Shown in pieces: positions 50,826 to 59,308 of a DNA stretch of 64,000 nucleotides. This stretch comes from Methylotenera_A sp031369365 (GTDB lineage: Bacteria; Pseudomonadota; Gammaproteobacteria; Burkholderiales; Methylophilaceae): the NCBI GenBank assembly GCA_031369365.1, contig JANMOP010000014.1, positions 4,913 to 68,912 of the forward strand, in the 5' to 3' direction. The position numbers and the translations under genes are program-made. The notes beneath the pieces were generated by a model that searched no databases, was not told the DNA's origin, and saw only the letters and a program-made list of their open reading frames with translations. Position 1 is the stretch's first letter. Each line of letters opens with the position of its first letter.

Positions 50826-51831
50826 CTTTATCTAGCCAAGTAATACGCTTTGCCATGGCGACGCTTGCCCAAATTTTATCAGTTGATTCAATGATTAAAA
50901 AATTCTCAACCCCCATTGATTTGGCCGCTTCTGCGCGCGAATCTGATTTGTCGATAAAAATCGGCTTAGAAGCCACGTCAGACTTCACGCCAGCATGGCT
51001 TTGTGGCGGTATTAGCACCGTTACCGCTTGCATGCCTTGCACGGGGTAGCCTGTGGCAGGATCTATAATATGGCAGTAGCGTTTGCCGTTCAAATCAAAA
51101 TAGCGCTGATAATCGCCCGATGTGCCAATAGCCCAGCCACTTTCTAAATTTAATACTGCAATGGCATTGGGTTTGCGCGGGTGCTGTATGCCTACGCGCC
51201 AAGGTTTATCACCATGTTGGCCAAGCGCAATAATATTGCCACCAATATTAATCAATGCATTTTTAACACCTTGTTTACGCAAGTTAATAAGGGCTAAATC
51301 GAGCGCATAACCTTTGGCGTAGCCACCAAAATCCAGCTGCACATTTGGATTGTTACTAAAAACTTTGCCGTTTTCAATGACAATGTCGGTCATTTGGGGG
51401 TTAGCTTGCACCAAACTTTTAAGCTTATTTTCGTCTATATCGGTCGGCTTAAACTCATCTTGCTGAAAGCCCCATGCTTGGATAAGGCCGCCAATAGCGG
51501 GGTTGAACGCACCTTTGGATTGTACTGATAGTTTGGTTGCGTCTGCAATCATCAAAACCAAATCAGGCTTAATAGTGACGGGAAATTTACCTAATGCAAA
51601 TGCCCTGTTGAGAGATTTAAGCTCGCTAGGCCGCCAAGCATGTAAGCGATTGTGCAGTGCTTGAAAATCGCGAATAATCTGGTTAGAGATTTCTTGTGCT
51701 GCCTGTTCGGATTCGCCGTAAATGCTGATGTCCACCAGCGTGCCAAACACGTAGCTTTGCGTGTTGTAGAGCGGCTCTGGCTTGGTACAACCCACCAAAA
51801 AAATAAAGCTGAAAATAAGAAATAAACGCAT
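50791..51831 (-). CDS. apbE: FAD:protein FMN transferase ApbE
   Basis: A 346-residue lipoprotein (FLVGC lipobox, lipidated C15) that attaches FMN covalently to threonine in extracytoplasmic flavoproteins, using FAD. Family marks are FGTLVDISIYGES, LHAWRPSELKSLNRAFALG, GAFNPAIGGLIQAWGF, DFGGYAKGYALDLALINLRK, INIGGNIIALG and HIIDPATGYPVQGMQAVTVL. It is the first of the apbE - NusG-II - Gx run and lies 16 bp after gshB. No rnf, nqr or other obvious FMN-binding target is in the window. Confidence 0.95.
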   Translation of the reverse strand: MRLFLIFSFIFLVGCTKPEPLYNTQSYVFGTLVDISIYGESEQAAQEISNQIIRDFQALHNRLHAWRPSELKSLNRAFALGKFPVTIKPDLVLMIADATKLSVQSKGAFNPAIGGLIQAWGFQQDEFKPTDIDENKLKSLVQANPQMTDIVIENGKVFSNNPNVQLDFGGYAKGYALDLALINLRKQGVKNALINIGGNIIALGQHGDKPWRVGIQHPRKPNAIAVLNLESGWAIGTSGDYQRYFDLNGKRYCHIIDPATGYPVQGMQAVTVLIPPQSHAGVKSDVASKPIFIDKSDSRAEAAKSMGVENFLIIESTDKIWASVAMAKRITWLDKDAAKHVVQIQP

Positions 51832-51847
51832 AGGCGCTACTATAGCG

Positions 51848-52804
51848 TTAGTTTAGGCTTCCTTCCAGTGCCCGCATAAATACTTGTGCGGGTTTACACG
51901 GCATTTGCGCTGCAAGCTCAACCATGCCAGTGGGGCTGGTGACGTTAATCTCGGTTAAATGCTCGCCAATCACGTCTAAGCCAACTAAAAACAGGCCTTC
52001 TTGTTTAAGAGTTTTACCGACAAAAGTGGCGATTTCTAAATCGCGCGAAGTCAAGGGCTGCGCAACACCAGTGCCGCCCGCAGCCAGGTTGCCCCGTGTT
52101 TCGCCCGCTTTAGGTATGCGTGCAAGTGCATAAGGTAACGGCTCGCCATTAATCACAATGATACGTTTATCGCCCTGCAAAATAGCGGGCAAATAACGTT
52201 GCACCATAATAGTTTGCCTGCCAAATTGGGTTGCGGTTTCTAAAATCACACCAATATTATGGTCATATTCGTGAATTCTAAAAATACCGCTACCGCCCAT
52301 GCCATCGAGTGGTTTTACTACGATGTCTTTGTGCGTTGCTAAAAATTCACGGATTAAATCATGTTTGCTAGTGACTAAAAATTCTGGCGCAAATTGTGGA
52401 AATTTAGCGACAGATAATTTTTCATTCCAACTTCTTACCGATGCAGGATTGTTAATGACGTGCGCGCCTTGATTGGCAGCCAACTCTAGCAAATACGTGC
52501 TATACAAATACTCATTATCAAATGGCGGGTCTTTACGCATTAAAATTGCGTCAAAATCTTTAGGTAAAACCTCTTGGTTTTTGCCAAGCGAATACCAGCT
52601 TGCATTTTTATATTGGTCACCATCGCTAAAGCTAAATTCAGCCGCGTTAATTTTCACGATTTCGTTACGCAAAAACACATCGTGTTGCACGCACACAAAC
52701 AGCACATGTCCACGCGCCGCCGCCTCACGCATGATGGCGAGGCTAGTGTCTTTATAGCTTTTTAGGCTAGCAAGCGGGTCGAGGATGAATAGGAGTTTCA
52801 TCAT
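51848..52804 (-). CDS. gshB: Glutathione synthetase GshB
   Basis: A 318-residue ATP-grasp ligase that adds glycine to gamma-glutamylcysteine. FILDPLASLKSYKDTSLAIM, AILMRKDPPFDNEYLYSTYL, VVKPLDGMGGSGIFRI, KRIIVINGEPLPYALARIP and INVTSPTGMVEL are the family blocks. It is 3 bp after gshA. In this cell type glutathione also supports formaldehyde and oxidative stress defence (inference). Confidence 0.97.
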   Translation of the reverse strand: MMKLLFILDPLASLKSYKDTSLAIMREAAARGHVLFVCVQHDVFLRNEIVKINAAEFSFSDGDQYKNASWYSLGKNQEVLPKDFDAILMRKDPPFDNEYLYSTYLLELAANQGAHVINNPASVRSWNEKLSVAKFPQFAPEFLVTSKHDLIREFLATHKDIVVKPLDGMGGSGIFRIHEYDHNIGVILETATQFGRQTIMVQRYLPAILQGDKRIIVINGEPLPYALARIPKAGETRGNLAAGGTGVAQPLTSRDLEIATFVGKTLKQEGLFLVGLDVIGEHLTEINVTSPTGMVELAAQMPCKPAQVFMRALEGSLN

Positions 52805-52807
52805 TTT

Positions 52808-54118
52808 TTATACGTTTAACGGGTCAAGCTCTTGCAGCTCAATCGCCGCTGCTAGCAAAGCCAAGCGCGCCACTACACCATACGCATAAAAGCGATTCGG
52901 TACGGTATCAGGCTGGCCAGCGCAATCGGGCAAACTGCAAGGTTTTTCAAACGCTAACGGCTCAAAGTGTGAGCCAGGCGCATTAAGGTTCTCATCTGCG
53001 CTACGCTCCGTGTGTACGCGGTAAAAGCCGCCAATCACAAAGTGATCCATCATATACACCACAGGCTCGGCCACCGCGTCGTTAATGCTCTCGAAAGTGT
53101 AAACGCCCTCTTGGATAATCACCTCTGAGACTTGCTGGCCTTCTTTAATCACTGACATTTTATTGCGCGCTTTGCGGTTTAAATCGCGCACGTCATCGGG
53201 TGATTTCACCGTCATAATGCCCATGCCATAAGTGCCAGCATCGGCTTTTACAATCACAAATGGCTCTTGCTTAATATTATATTCCGTATATTTCAGCTTG
53301 ATTTTACCCAGCAAAGTTTCGACTTTATCTGCCAAGCAATCTTCACCCGTACGTGCGTGAAAATCAATTTCGCCACAGGTTTCAAAATAAGGGTTTAATA
53401 GCCATGGGTCAATATCTAAAAGCTGCGAAAATTCATCCACTACGCGATTATAAGCTCTAAAATGTTGCGATTTACGTCTAACGTGCCAACCTGCATGTAA
53501 CGGTGGAATCAAATCTTGCTCTAGGTTTTTAAGTATATCTGGCACGCCACCCGATAAATCGTTATTGAGCAAAACCGCACAGCTATCAAAGGCTTTGTAA
53601 TCAACGCCATCCTTCGTACAAGCATTGAGTTTAATGCGGTTTTTTTCGCGAACTACTGGCTCTAATAATAATTGTTGACCATCGTGCGTTTCAAAAAATG
53701 TAGGTTCGGCAATATCAGGGTTCACCGTGCCCACGCGCACGTCCATGCCAGCCGCTTTCATGATGTTGACTAGCTCAACTACGTTGCGCAAATAATAAGT
53801 ATTGCGTGTATGATTTTCGGGGATAATCATGAGTCTATGCGCCTCGGGGCAGATTTTCTCTACCGCTACTTGCGCGGCTTGAACACATAAACTTAAAAAC
53901 TCGGGGTTTAAATTATTAAAGCCGCCTGGAAATAAATTGGTATCTACAGGCGCGAGTTTAAAGCCTGAGTTACGTAAATCGACACTGGCATAAAACGGCG
54001 AGGCGTACTCTAACCATTGTGTGCGAAACCAATGCTCAATTTTCGGCATGTCGCTTAACATACGTTTTTCTAGGCTAAGTAGCGGGCCGCTTAATGCGGT
54101 AGTTAAATGTGGAACCAT
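52808..54118 (-). CDS. gshA: Glutamate-cysteine ligase GshA (proteobacterial PF08886 type)
   Basis: A 436-residue enzyme for the first step of glutathione synthesis. It belongs to the ATP-grasp-like GshA type found in betaproteobacteria, not the E. coli type. Visible stretches are DLRNSGFKLAPVDTNLFPGG, IPENHTRNTYYLRNVVELVN, VIVKADAGTYGMGIMTVKSP and GGFYRVHTERSADENLNAPG. It is first in gshA-gshB and follows lipA by 9 bp. Confidence 0.93.
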   Translation of the reverse strand: MVPHLTTALSGPLLSLEKRMLSDMPKIEHWFRTQWLEYASPFYASVDLRNSGFKLAPVDTNLFPGGFNNLNPEFLSLCVQAAQVAVEKICPEAHRLMIIPENHTRNTYYLRNVVELVNIMKAAGMDVRVGTVNPDIAEPTFFETHDGQQLLLEPVVREKNRIKLNACTKDGVDYKAFDSCAVLLNNDLSGGVPDILKNLEQDLIPPLHAGWHVRRKSQHFRAYNRVVDEFSQLLDIDPWLLNPYFETCGEIDFHARTGEDCLADKVETLLGKIKLKYTEYNIKQEPFVIVKADAGTYGMGIMTVKSPDDVRDLNRKARNKMSVIKEGQQVSEVIIQEGVYTFESINDAVAEPVVYMMDHFVIGGFYRVHTERSADENLNAPGSHFEPLAFEKPCSLPDCAGQPDTVPNRFYAYGVVARLALLAAAIELQELDPLNV

Positions 54119-54127
54119 ATTGAATCC

Positions 54128-55105
54128 TTATGTGATGCTTTGCGCTTGCAAATCCGCATGATAGCTACTTCTTACCATGGGGCCACTGGCAGCGTTATTA
54201 AAGCCCATCGCGTTAGCCTGTTGTTTTAAAGCATCAAAAATTGTGGGTTCAACATAGCGCATTACAGGCAGGTGATGCACACTGGGCTGCAAGTATTGAC
54301 CTAGCGTGAGCATGGATACTTGGTGCGCGCGTAGGTCTTGCATGACTTGTAAAATCTCATCATCTGTTTCGCCCAAGCCCAGCATCAAGCCCGATTTGGT
54401 GGGGATATGTGGGTACATCTCAGAGAACATTTTAAGCAAATTAAGCGAGTTTTGATAATCTGATCCAGGCCGTGCTTGTTTATATAAGCGCGGCACAGTT
54501 TCTAGGTTGTGGTTCATTACATCGGGCGGAGCTTTACGTAAAATTTCTAGAGCAACGTCAAGCCGCCCGCGAAAATCAGGCACTAAAATTTCAATTTTGA
54601 TCTTGGGCGATGCTTGTCTAACCGCATGAATGCAATCTACAAAATGCTGTGCGCCGCCGTCTTTTAGGTCGTCGCGATCAACGCTGGTAATCACCACGTA
54701 CTTCAGCTGCATCTGCGCGATGGTACGCGCTAAATTGGCGGGCTCGTTAACGTCGGGCGGCAGCGGTTTGCCATGCGCCACGTCGCAAAACGGGCAACGA
54801 CGGGTACAAATGTCGCCCAAAATCATAAACGTCGCCGTACCACCGCTAAAGCATTCGCCGATGTTGGGGCAGCTGGCTTCTTCACACACGGTGTGCAAGT
54901 TATTTTCACGTAAGATTTTTTTAATCTCTTGAAAGCGCGCGCTGTCTGGCACTTTCATGCGTATCCAGTCAGGCTTACGCAGCATGGGCTGCGGGATGAT
55001 TTTGATGGGAATGCGCGCGGTTTTTTCGGCGTCAATTTGCTTAACTCCGATTTTTTTGTCAAACCCAGCAATTTTTTTTACCGCTGATATTGTGGTTTCG
55101 CTCAT
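54128..55105 (-). CDS. lipA: Lipoyl synthase LipA
   Basis: A 325-residue radical-SAM enzyme that inserts sulfur into octanoyl groups. The auxiliary cluster CEEASCPNIGEC and the radical-SAM CTRRCPFC are both intact; ILGDICTRRCPFCDVAHGKP and PTKSGLMLGLGETDDEILQV are hallmark motifs. I use the ATG at 55105, which overlaps the lipB stop (TAATG). A longer frame to 55216 translates lipB out of frame and is spurious. The RSSYHAD C terminus includes the conserved serine. Confidence 0.97.
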   Translation of the reverse strand: MSETTISAVKKIAGFDKKIGVKQIDAEKTARIPIKIIPQPMLRKPDWIRMKVPDSARFQEIKKILRENNLHTVCEEASCPNIGECFSGGTATFMILGDICTRRCPFCDVAHGKPLPPDVNEPANLARTIAQMQLKYVVITSVDRDDLKDGGAQHFVDCIHAVRQASPKIKIEILVPDFRGRLDVALEILRKAPPDVMNHNLETVPRLYKQARPGSDYQNSLNLLKMFSEMYPHIPTKSGLMLGLGETDDEILQVMQDLRAHQVSMLTLGQYLQPSVHHLPVMRYVEPTIFDALKQQANAMGFNNAASGPMVRSSYHADLQAQSIT

Positions 55106-55725
55106 TAAATCAATTTTTCTGTCAGTATTTTTAACAAGTTTTCGCCCATTTGTTGCGGCGTTTCTGTAATGCCTAAATCTCTGGTTTGCGCAACTTCTAG
55201 CCCCACATAGCCACACGGATCAATTTCGCTAAACGGCGATAAATCCATCTCTACATTTAAACTTAGGCCATGATAGCAGCAATTATTTTTTAAGCGTAAC
55301 CCAAGCGAAGCGATTTTTTTAGCATTAACATACACGCCAGGCGCATTGCTATTTGCGTTGGCGGTGACACCATGATTAGCCAGCAATTCAATGATACTCG
55401 CTTCCATCATATTGACGAGCTGGCGCACATTTAAGTTGCGGCGTTTTAGGTCAATCAGCACATAAATAATGACTTGGCCGCTGCCATGATAAGTGATTTT
55501 ACCGCCTCTATCGACCAACACCGTAGGAATAGTATTTTGCGGCAAACGCACATTTTTGCGATTGATGCCCAGCGTATAAACGCTAGTATGCTCTGTAAGC
55601 CATATTTCATCAGGCGTTGTGGCAGTACGGCTTGCCGTAAACTGCTGCATGGCGATTAGCGTTGCTTGATAATTAGTACAGCCGAGGTCTTTAACAATCA
55701 GGTCTTTAATAATCAAGTCTTGCAT
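55105..55725 (-). CDS. lipB: Octanoyltransferase LipB
   Basis: A 206-residue enzyme that transfers octanoate from ACP to lipoyl domains. Motifs are DEIWLTEHTSVYTLGINRKN, VDRGGKITYHGSGQVIIYVL, the lysine block KKIASLGLRLKN, CCYHGLSLNVEMDLSPFSEI and DPCGYVGLE with the catalytic cysteine. It is coupled to lipA and lies 8 bp after the ybeD gene. Confidence 0.95.
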   Translation of the reverse strand: MQDLIIKDLIVKDLGCTNYQATLIAMQQFTASRTATTPDEIWLTEHTSVYTLGINRKNVRLPQNTIPTVLVDRGGKITYHGSGQVIIYVLIDLKRRNLNVRQLVNMMEASIIELLANHGVTANANSNAPGVYVNAKKIASLGLRLKNNCCYHGLSLNVEMDLSPFSEIDPCGYVGLEVAQTRDLGITETPQQMGENLLKILTEKLI

Positions 55726-55733
55726 AACTCAAA

Positions 55734-56030
55734 TTAAAGCACAAATTTCACCATAGGGTGAGCGGTTAAGGCGCGATAAACGTCATCAAGTTGCAGTTTA
55801 GAAGTGACATAAACCGTGCAAGTAAGGCTGATATATTTGCCACCAGAGCTACCGCGCATTTCAATTTGACTGGCATCAAAGCTTGCTATCACGTTTTGAA
55901 TGGCTTTAATCATTTCATAGCTAAACTCCGCATCAGTTTCGCCCATGACCTTGATGGGGAAATCGCAGGGAAACTCAATTAAAGTATCTTGCGGGATTTC
56001 GGGTTCTAGAGGAAGATTACTAGTAGTCAC
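55734..56030 (-). CDS. ybeD: DUF493 (YbeD) family protein
   Basis: A 98-residue protein of the DUF493 fold: IEFPCDFPIKVMGETDAEFS, MRGSSGGKYISLTCTVYVTS and a C-terminal LTAHPMVKFVL are typical. It is the usual neighbour between dacA and lipB. It is thought to be a small ACT-like regulatory protein; its function is not established. The start is 1 bp after the dacA stop. Confidence 0.92.
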   Translation of the reverse strand: MTTSNLPLEPEIPQDTLIEFPCDFPIKVMGETDAEFSYEMIKAIQNVIASFDASQIEMRGSSGGKYISLTCTVYVTSKLQLDDVYRALTAHPMVKFVL

Positions 56031-57176
56031 TTATTGAATTAACAATCTAATACTATCAAGTATTCTGCCAAAAAAGCCAGCTTCCTCAATAGCTTTGGCG
56101 GCGACTAATTTTTGTTGGTTGATTATTTTTCCATCTAAAGAAAAACTAATGTTGCCAATTTCTTGCCCTGCTTTAATCGGCGCTATTAAAGGTTGTTGGC
56201 TAGTCATGTTGGCCTTAACACGAGCATAATCGCCTTTAGGCAAAGTTAAATAAAAATCCTTATTAAGTGTGGCAGCCACAGCTTTATCTTGACCCTTATA
56301 AACACGTAAAGTATTGATGGTTTGCGCTTGCTTATAGATTAAAGTTGATTCGTAAAATTGAAAGCCATAATTGAGTAATTTTTGGCTCTCGCTTGCGCGC
56401 ATCGCTTCATTTACCGCGCCTAATATGATAGAAACTAAGCGTGTGTTGCCGCGTTTCGACGAGGCAATTAAGCAATAACCAGCACTATCTGTGTGGCCTG
56501 TTTTCATGCCGTCAACATTGGCATCTAGCCACAATAAACGGTTACGATTTGGCTGTGTGATTTTGTTGTAGGTGTACTCTTTTACTGAGTACAGACGCCG
56601 ATATTCCAGCGGAAAATCACGAATTAACGCTATAGCTAATTTAGCTAAATCGTTCGCTGTTGTATAGTGATTCTTGTCGGGTAAACCTGTTGCATTCATA
56701 AAATGAGTGCTAGTTAAACCTAGTTTCGCGGCTTGTTTATTCATCATTTCTGCAAATTGTTCTTCGCCACCTGCCACACCTTCAGCCAAAGCAATTGAAG
56801 CATCGTTGCCAGACTGAATAATCATGCCGTGTAAAAGTTCGTCCACCGTGACAGGTTTATTAGGCTCAATAAACATCTTAGAGCCTTCTATTTTCCAAGC
56901 TTTTTCACTCACTGGCAGGGTTTGATCAAGTTTTAAATGACCATGTTGAATAGCATCGAATGTGATGTAAGCTGTCATTATTTTAGTGAGGGATGCAGGT
57001 TCTATGCGCTCATCTTTTTTGTAAGAGGCAATAAAGTTGCCGCTATTAAAATCTTGCAATAAGTAGGCCTTAACCGCCAGTGCTGGCGGTGATGCAATTT
57101 GCGCCCTAGCATGTGCCACCCAAACAAAATTAGAGATTAATAAAATAGAAATAAGGTTTTTGATAGTTAGACGCAT
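56031..57176 (-). CDS. dacA: D-alanyl-D-alanine carboxypeptidase DacA (PBP5/6)
   Basis: A 381-residue periplasmic enzyme that trims D-Ala from peptidoglycan. The signal peptide covers residues 1-25 (WVAHARAQ). Active-site motifs are S62-x-x-K65 (SLTKIM), S122-G-N (QSGNDAS) and K225-T-G (MKTGHTDSAGYC). The C-terminal beta domain and amphipathic anchor (GFFGRILDSIRLLIQ) hold it to the inner membrane. Confidence 0.96.
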   Translation of the reverse strand: MRLTIKNLISILLISNFVWVAHARAQIASPPALAVKAYLLQDFNSGNFIASYKKDERIEPASLTKIMTAYITFDAIQHGHLKLDQTLPVSEKAWKIEGSKMFIEPNKPVTVDELLHGMIIQSGNDASIALAEGVAGGEEQFAEMMNKQAAKLGLTSTHFMNATGLPDKNHYTTANDLAKLAIALIRDFPLEYRRLYSVKEYTYNKITQPNRNRLLWLDANVDGMKTGHTDSAGYCLIASSKRGNTRLVSIILGAVNEAMRASESQKLLNYGFQFYESTLIYKQAQTINTLRVYKGQDKAVAATLNKDFYLTLPKGDYARVKANMTSQQPLIAPIKAGQEIGNISFSLDGKIINQQKLVAAKAIEEAGFFGRILDSIRLLIQ

Positions 57177-57189
57177 AATTTTTGAAAGT

Positions 57190-58158
57190 TTATTGATTAA
57201 TAATGATGGCTGGAGTATTTAGCTTCGCACGAATAGCTGCCGCAACTTGATCAGCTTCTAGTTTGCTGGCATAAGGACCGAGTTTTAAACGGTAAAGACC
57301 ATTATTATACTCGCTGTTAAAGCCAGCATTTTGCTCAATTCCCATTCCTTGAATTTTTTTCATAAGCGAGTCTGCATTGGCCTCGCTTTTAAATGCGCCT
57401 GCTTGTATAAAATATTGAATCACCGCCGACACATTAGAATTGACTGAGTTCGGGATTGAATTTGATTGTGATATGGCAGCAGGCGGGGCAATTGCTACAA
57501 CGGGTGCTTTAGTTGGCTGTGAGTAGCTTGTGATGGCGCTTGAGTTTATCGCTTCTACTTCTACCAAAGAGCTACCTTGTGCCGAGAACCGCAATTTATA
57601 AGCCGCCGCATAAGAAAGATCAATCACACGATTATGTTTAAAAGGACCTCTATCATTAACACGTACCACCACAAATCGGCCATTGGCTGGATTGGTGACT
57701 TTAACATAACTTGGTAGCGGCAAAGTGGGATGCGCCGCCGACATACTGTACATGTCATAAACCTCACCACTAGAGGTTTTTTTGCCATGATAGCGTTTGC
57801 CATACCATGAGGCCACACCGCTCACTTTATAGGGTTGGTAGCTGGTCATGGGCTTGTATACCTCGCCAAGCGCTTTATAGGGCTTGTTAGCGCGGTCTAA
57901 TAAAGACTCTTTTCTTGGCACGGCGTTAGGAATACTATCAATATCTTGCGGTGGGTTATCGCCTGGACCATCGTCTAAATAGTAGCCTCCAGGTTTGCGG
58001 CTGCTAGCATCCACAGGCGTGCTTAACGACGTAGGTACTGGTTTGCTGGCGCCAGATGGTGCAGAGGTGGGTTTAACCGTACTTTTAGCCGAATTTTGGC
58101 CAGCACAAGCGACCAAGTACATAGTGCAAAATAGTATCAAATAAGTTTGTTTTTTCAT
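57190..58158 (-). CDS. rlpA: Septal ring lytic transglycosylase RlpA
   Basis: A 322-residue lipoprotein (LVAC lipobox). The double-psi barrel shows GVASWYGKRYHGKKTSSGE, MYSMSAAHPTLPLPSYVKVT and VVRVNDRGPFKHNRVIDLSY. The C-terminal SPOR domain (YFIQAGAFKSEANADSLMKK, YRLKLGPYASKLEADQVAAA) targets it to denuded septal glycans. Between them is a Pro/Ala/Ser linker. It is 13 bp upstream of dacA. Confidence 0.95.
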   Translation of the reverse strand: MKKQTYLILFCTMYLVACAGQNSAKSTVKPTSAPSGASKPVPTSLSTPVDASSRKPGGYYLDDGPGDNPPQDIDSIPNAVPRKESLLDRANKPYKALGEVYKPMTSYQPYKVSGVASWYGKRYHGKKTSSGEVYDMYSMSAAHPTLPLPSYVKVTNPANGRFVVVRVNDRGPFKHNRVIDLSYAAAYKLRFSAQGSSLVEVEAINSSAITSYSQPTKAPVVAIAPPAAISQSNSIPNSVNSNVSAVIQYFIQAGAFKSEANADSLMKKIQGMGIEQNAGFNSEYNNGLYRLKLGPYASKLEADQVAAAIRAKLNTPAIIINQ

Positions 58159-58210
58159 TTAGTAATTTCCACCTCATATATTCACATGATTTGCTTGCAT
58201 CAACAGTGGC

Positions 58211-59308
58211 TTAGCCTGAGGCAACCAGTTTTTTGTGTGTTTGAATACTCATTAAAATTCCAAAACCTAACAGCAAGGTTACCATAGACGTACCACCGTA
58301 GCTGATGAGTGGTAAGGGCACGCCGACTACGGGTAATATGCCGCTTACCATACCCATATTCACAAACGCGTAGGTAAAAAAGGTGAGTGTTATGCTGGCT
58401 GCGAGCAATCTAGTGAAAGTGCTTTTGGCTTGTGCGGCAATCACTAAGCCCCTCATAATAATCAAACTAAATAATGTCAGTAATATTAAGTTGCCAGCTA
58501 AGCCAAACTCTTCGCCAAAAACAGCAAAAATAAAATCGGTAGTGCGCTCAGGTAAAAAATCTAACTGTGCTTGCGTGCCATTGAGCCAGCCTTTGCCAGT
58601 CGTACCGCCAGAACCTAAAGCAATCGTGGCCTGAATGGTGTGATAGCCCGCACCTAGAGGGTCTTGCGCGGGGTCTAATAAAATTTCGATTCTTTTTCTT
58701 TGATAACCATGCAACATTGACCAAAAAATAGGCATGAGCGCGCCAGCTAACACCATCCCACCCACTATAAACTTCCAACTTAATCCCGCCAAAAAAATTA
58801 CAAAAATGCCTGAGGCACAAATTAATAAGGCCGTGCCTAAATCGGGTTGTTTCATAATTAGAGCTACGGGAATCAGCAGCAACAAGGCGGCAATAGCAAA
58901 ATCAGTAAAGCGCGGGCTGGTTTCTCTTTTAGCAAAAAACCACGCTAGCATCATCGGTACGGCAATACGCATAATCTCTGAAGGCTGGATTTTTATAATG
59001 CCCAAGTTTAGCCATCTCTGTGCACCGTGGCTAATATGCCCAAATATTTCTACCGCAATTAATAATAAAATACCGAATAAATAGAGAGCTGGAGCGATAC
59101 GCTCCAAATGCTGTGGCTGAATATTGGCTACTAACCACATCAGGCTTAGGGCCACTGAAATGTTGACCAGCTGCGCGCTAATTCTTTCAAAGCTTTGCCC
59201 TGATGCGCTATAAAGTACAAACAAGCCAATTAACATGGTAAATAGTAAACAGCCCATTAAAAAAGCATCGATATGCTTGAAAATGTTTTGCAGTAGCTGA
59301 CTAATCAT
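58211..59308 (-). CDS. rodA: SEDS peptidoglycan glycosyltransferase RodA
   Basis: A 365-residue, ~10-helix membrane polymerase of lateral-wall peptidoglycan, working with PBP2. IKIQPSEIMRIAVPMMLAWF, MKQPDLGTALLICASGIFVI, LNGTQAQLDFLPERTTDFIF and GVPLPLISYGGTSMVTLLLG are SEDS signatures. It overlaps mrdA by 8 bp. Confidence 0.97.
   Translation of the reverse strand: MISQLLQNIFKHIDAFLMGCLLFTMLIGLFVLYSASGQSFERISAQLVNISVALSLMWLVANIQPQHLERIAPALYLFGILLLIAVEIFGHISHGAQRWLNLGIIKIQPSEIMRIAVPMMLAWFFAKRETSPRFTDFAIAALLLLIPVALIMKQPDLGTALLICASGIFVIFLAGLSWKFIVGGMVLAGALMPIFWSMLHGYQRKRIEILLDPAQDPLGAGYHTIQATIALGSGGTTGKGWLNGTQAQLDFLPERTTDFIFAVFGEEFGLAGNLILLTLFSLIIMRGLVIAAQAKSTFTRLLAASITLTFFTYAFVNMGMVSGILPVVGVPLPLISYGGTSMVTLLLGFGILMSIQTHKKLVASG

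Noticed and set aside
55106..55216. 37-residue N-terminal extension of LipA
   Set aside because: It overlaps lipB in another frame; the ATG at 55105 overlapping the lipB stop gives the standard LipA length.
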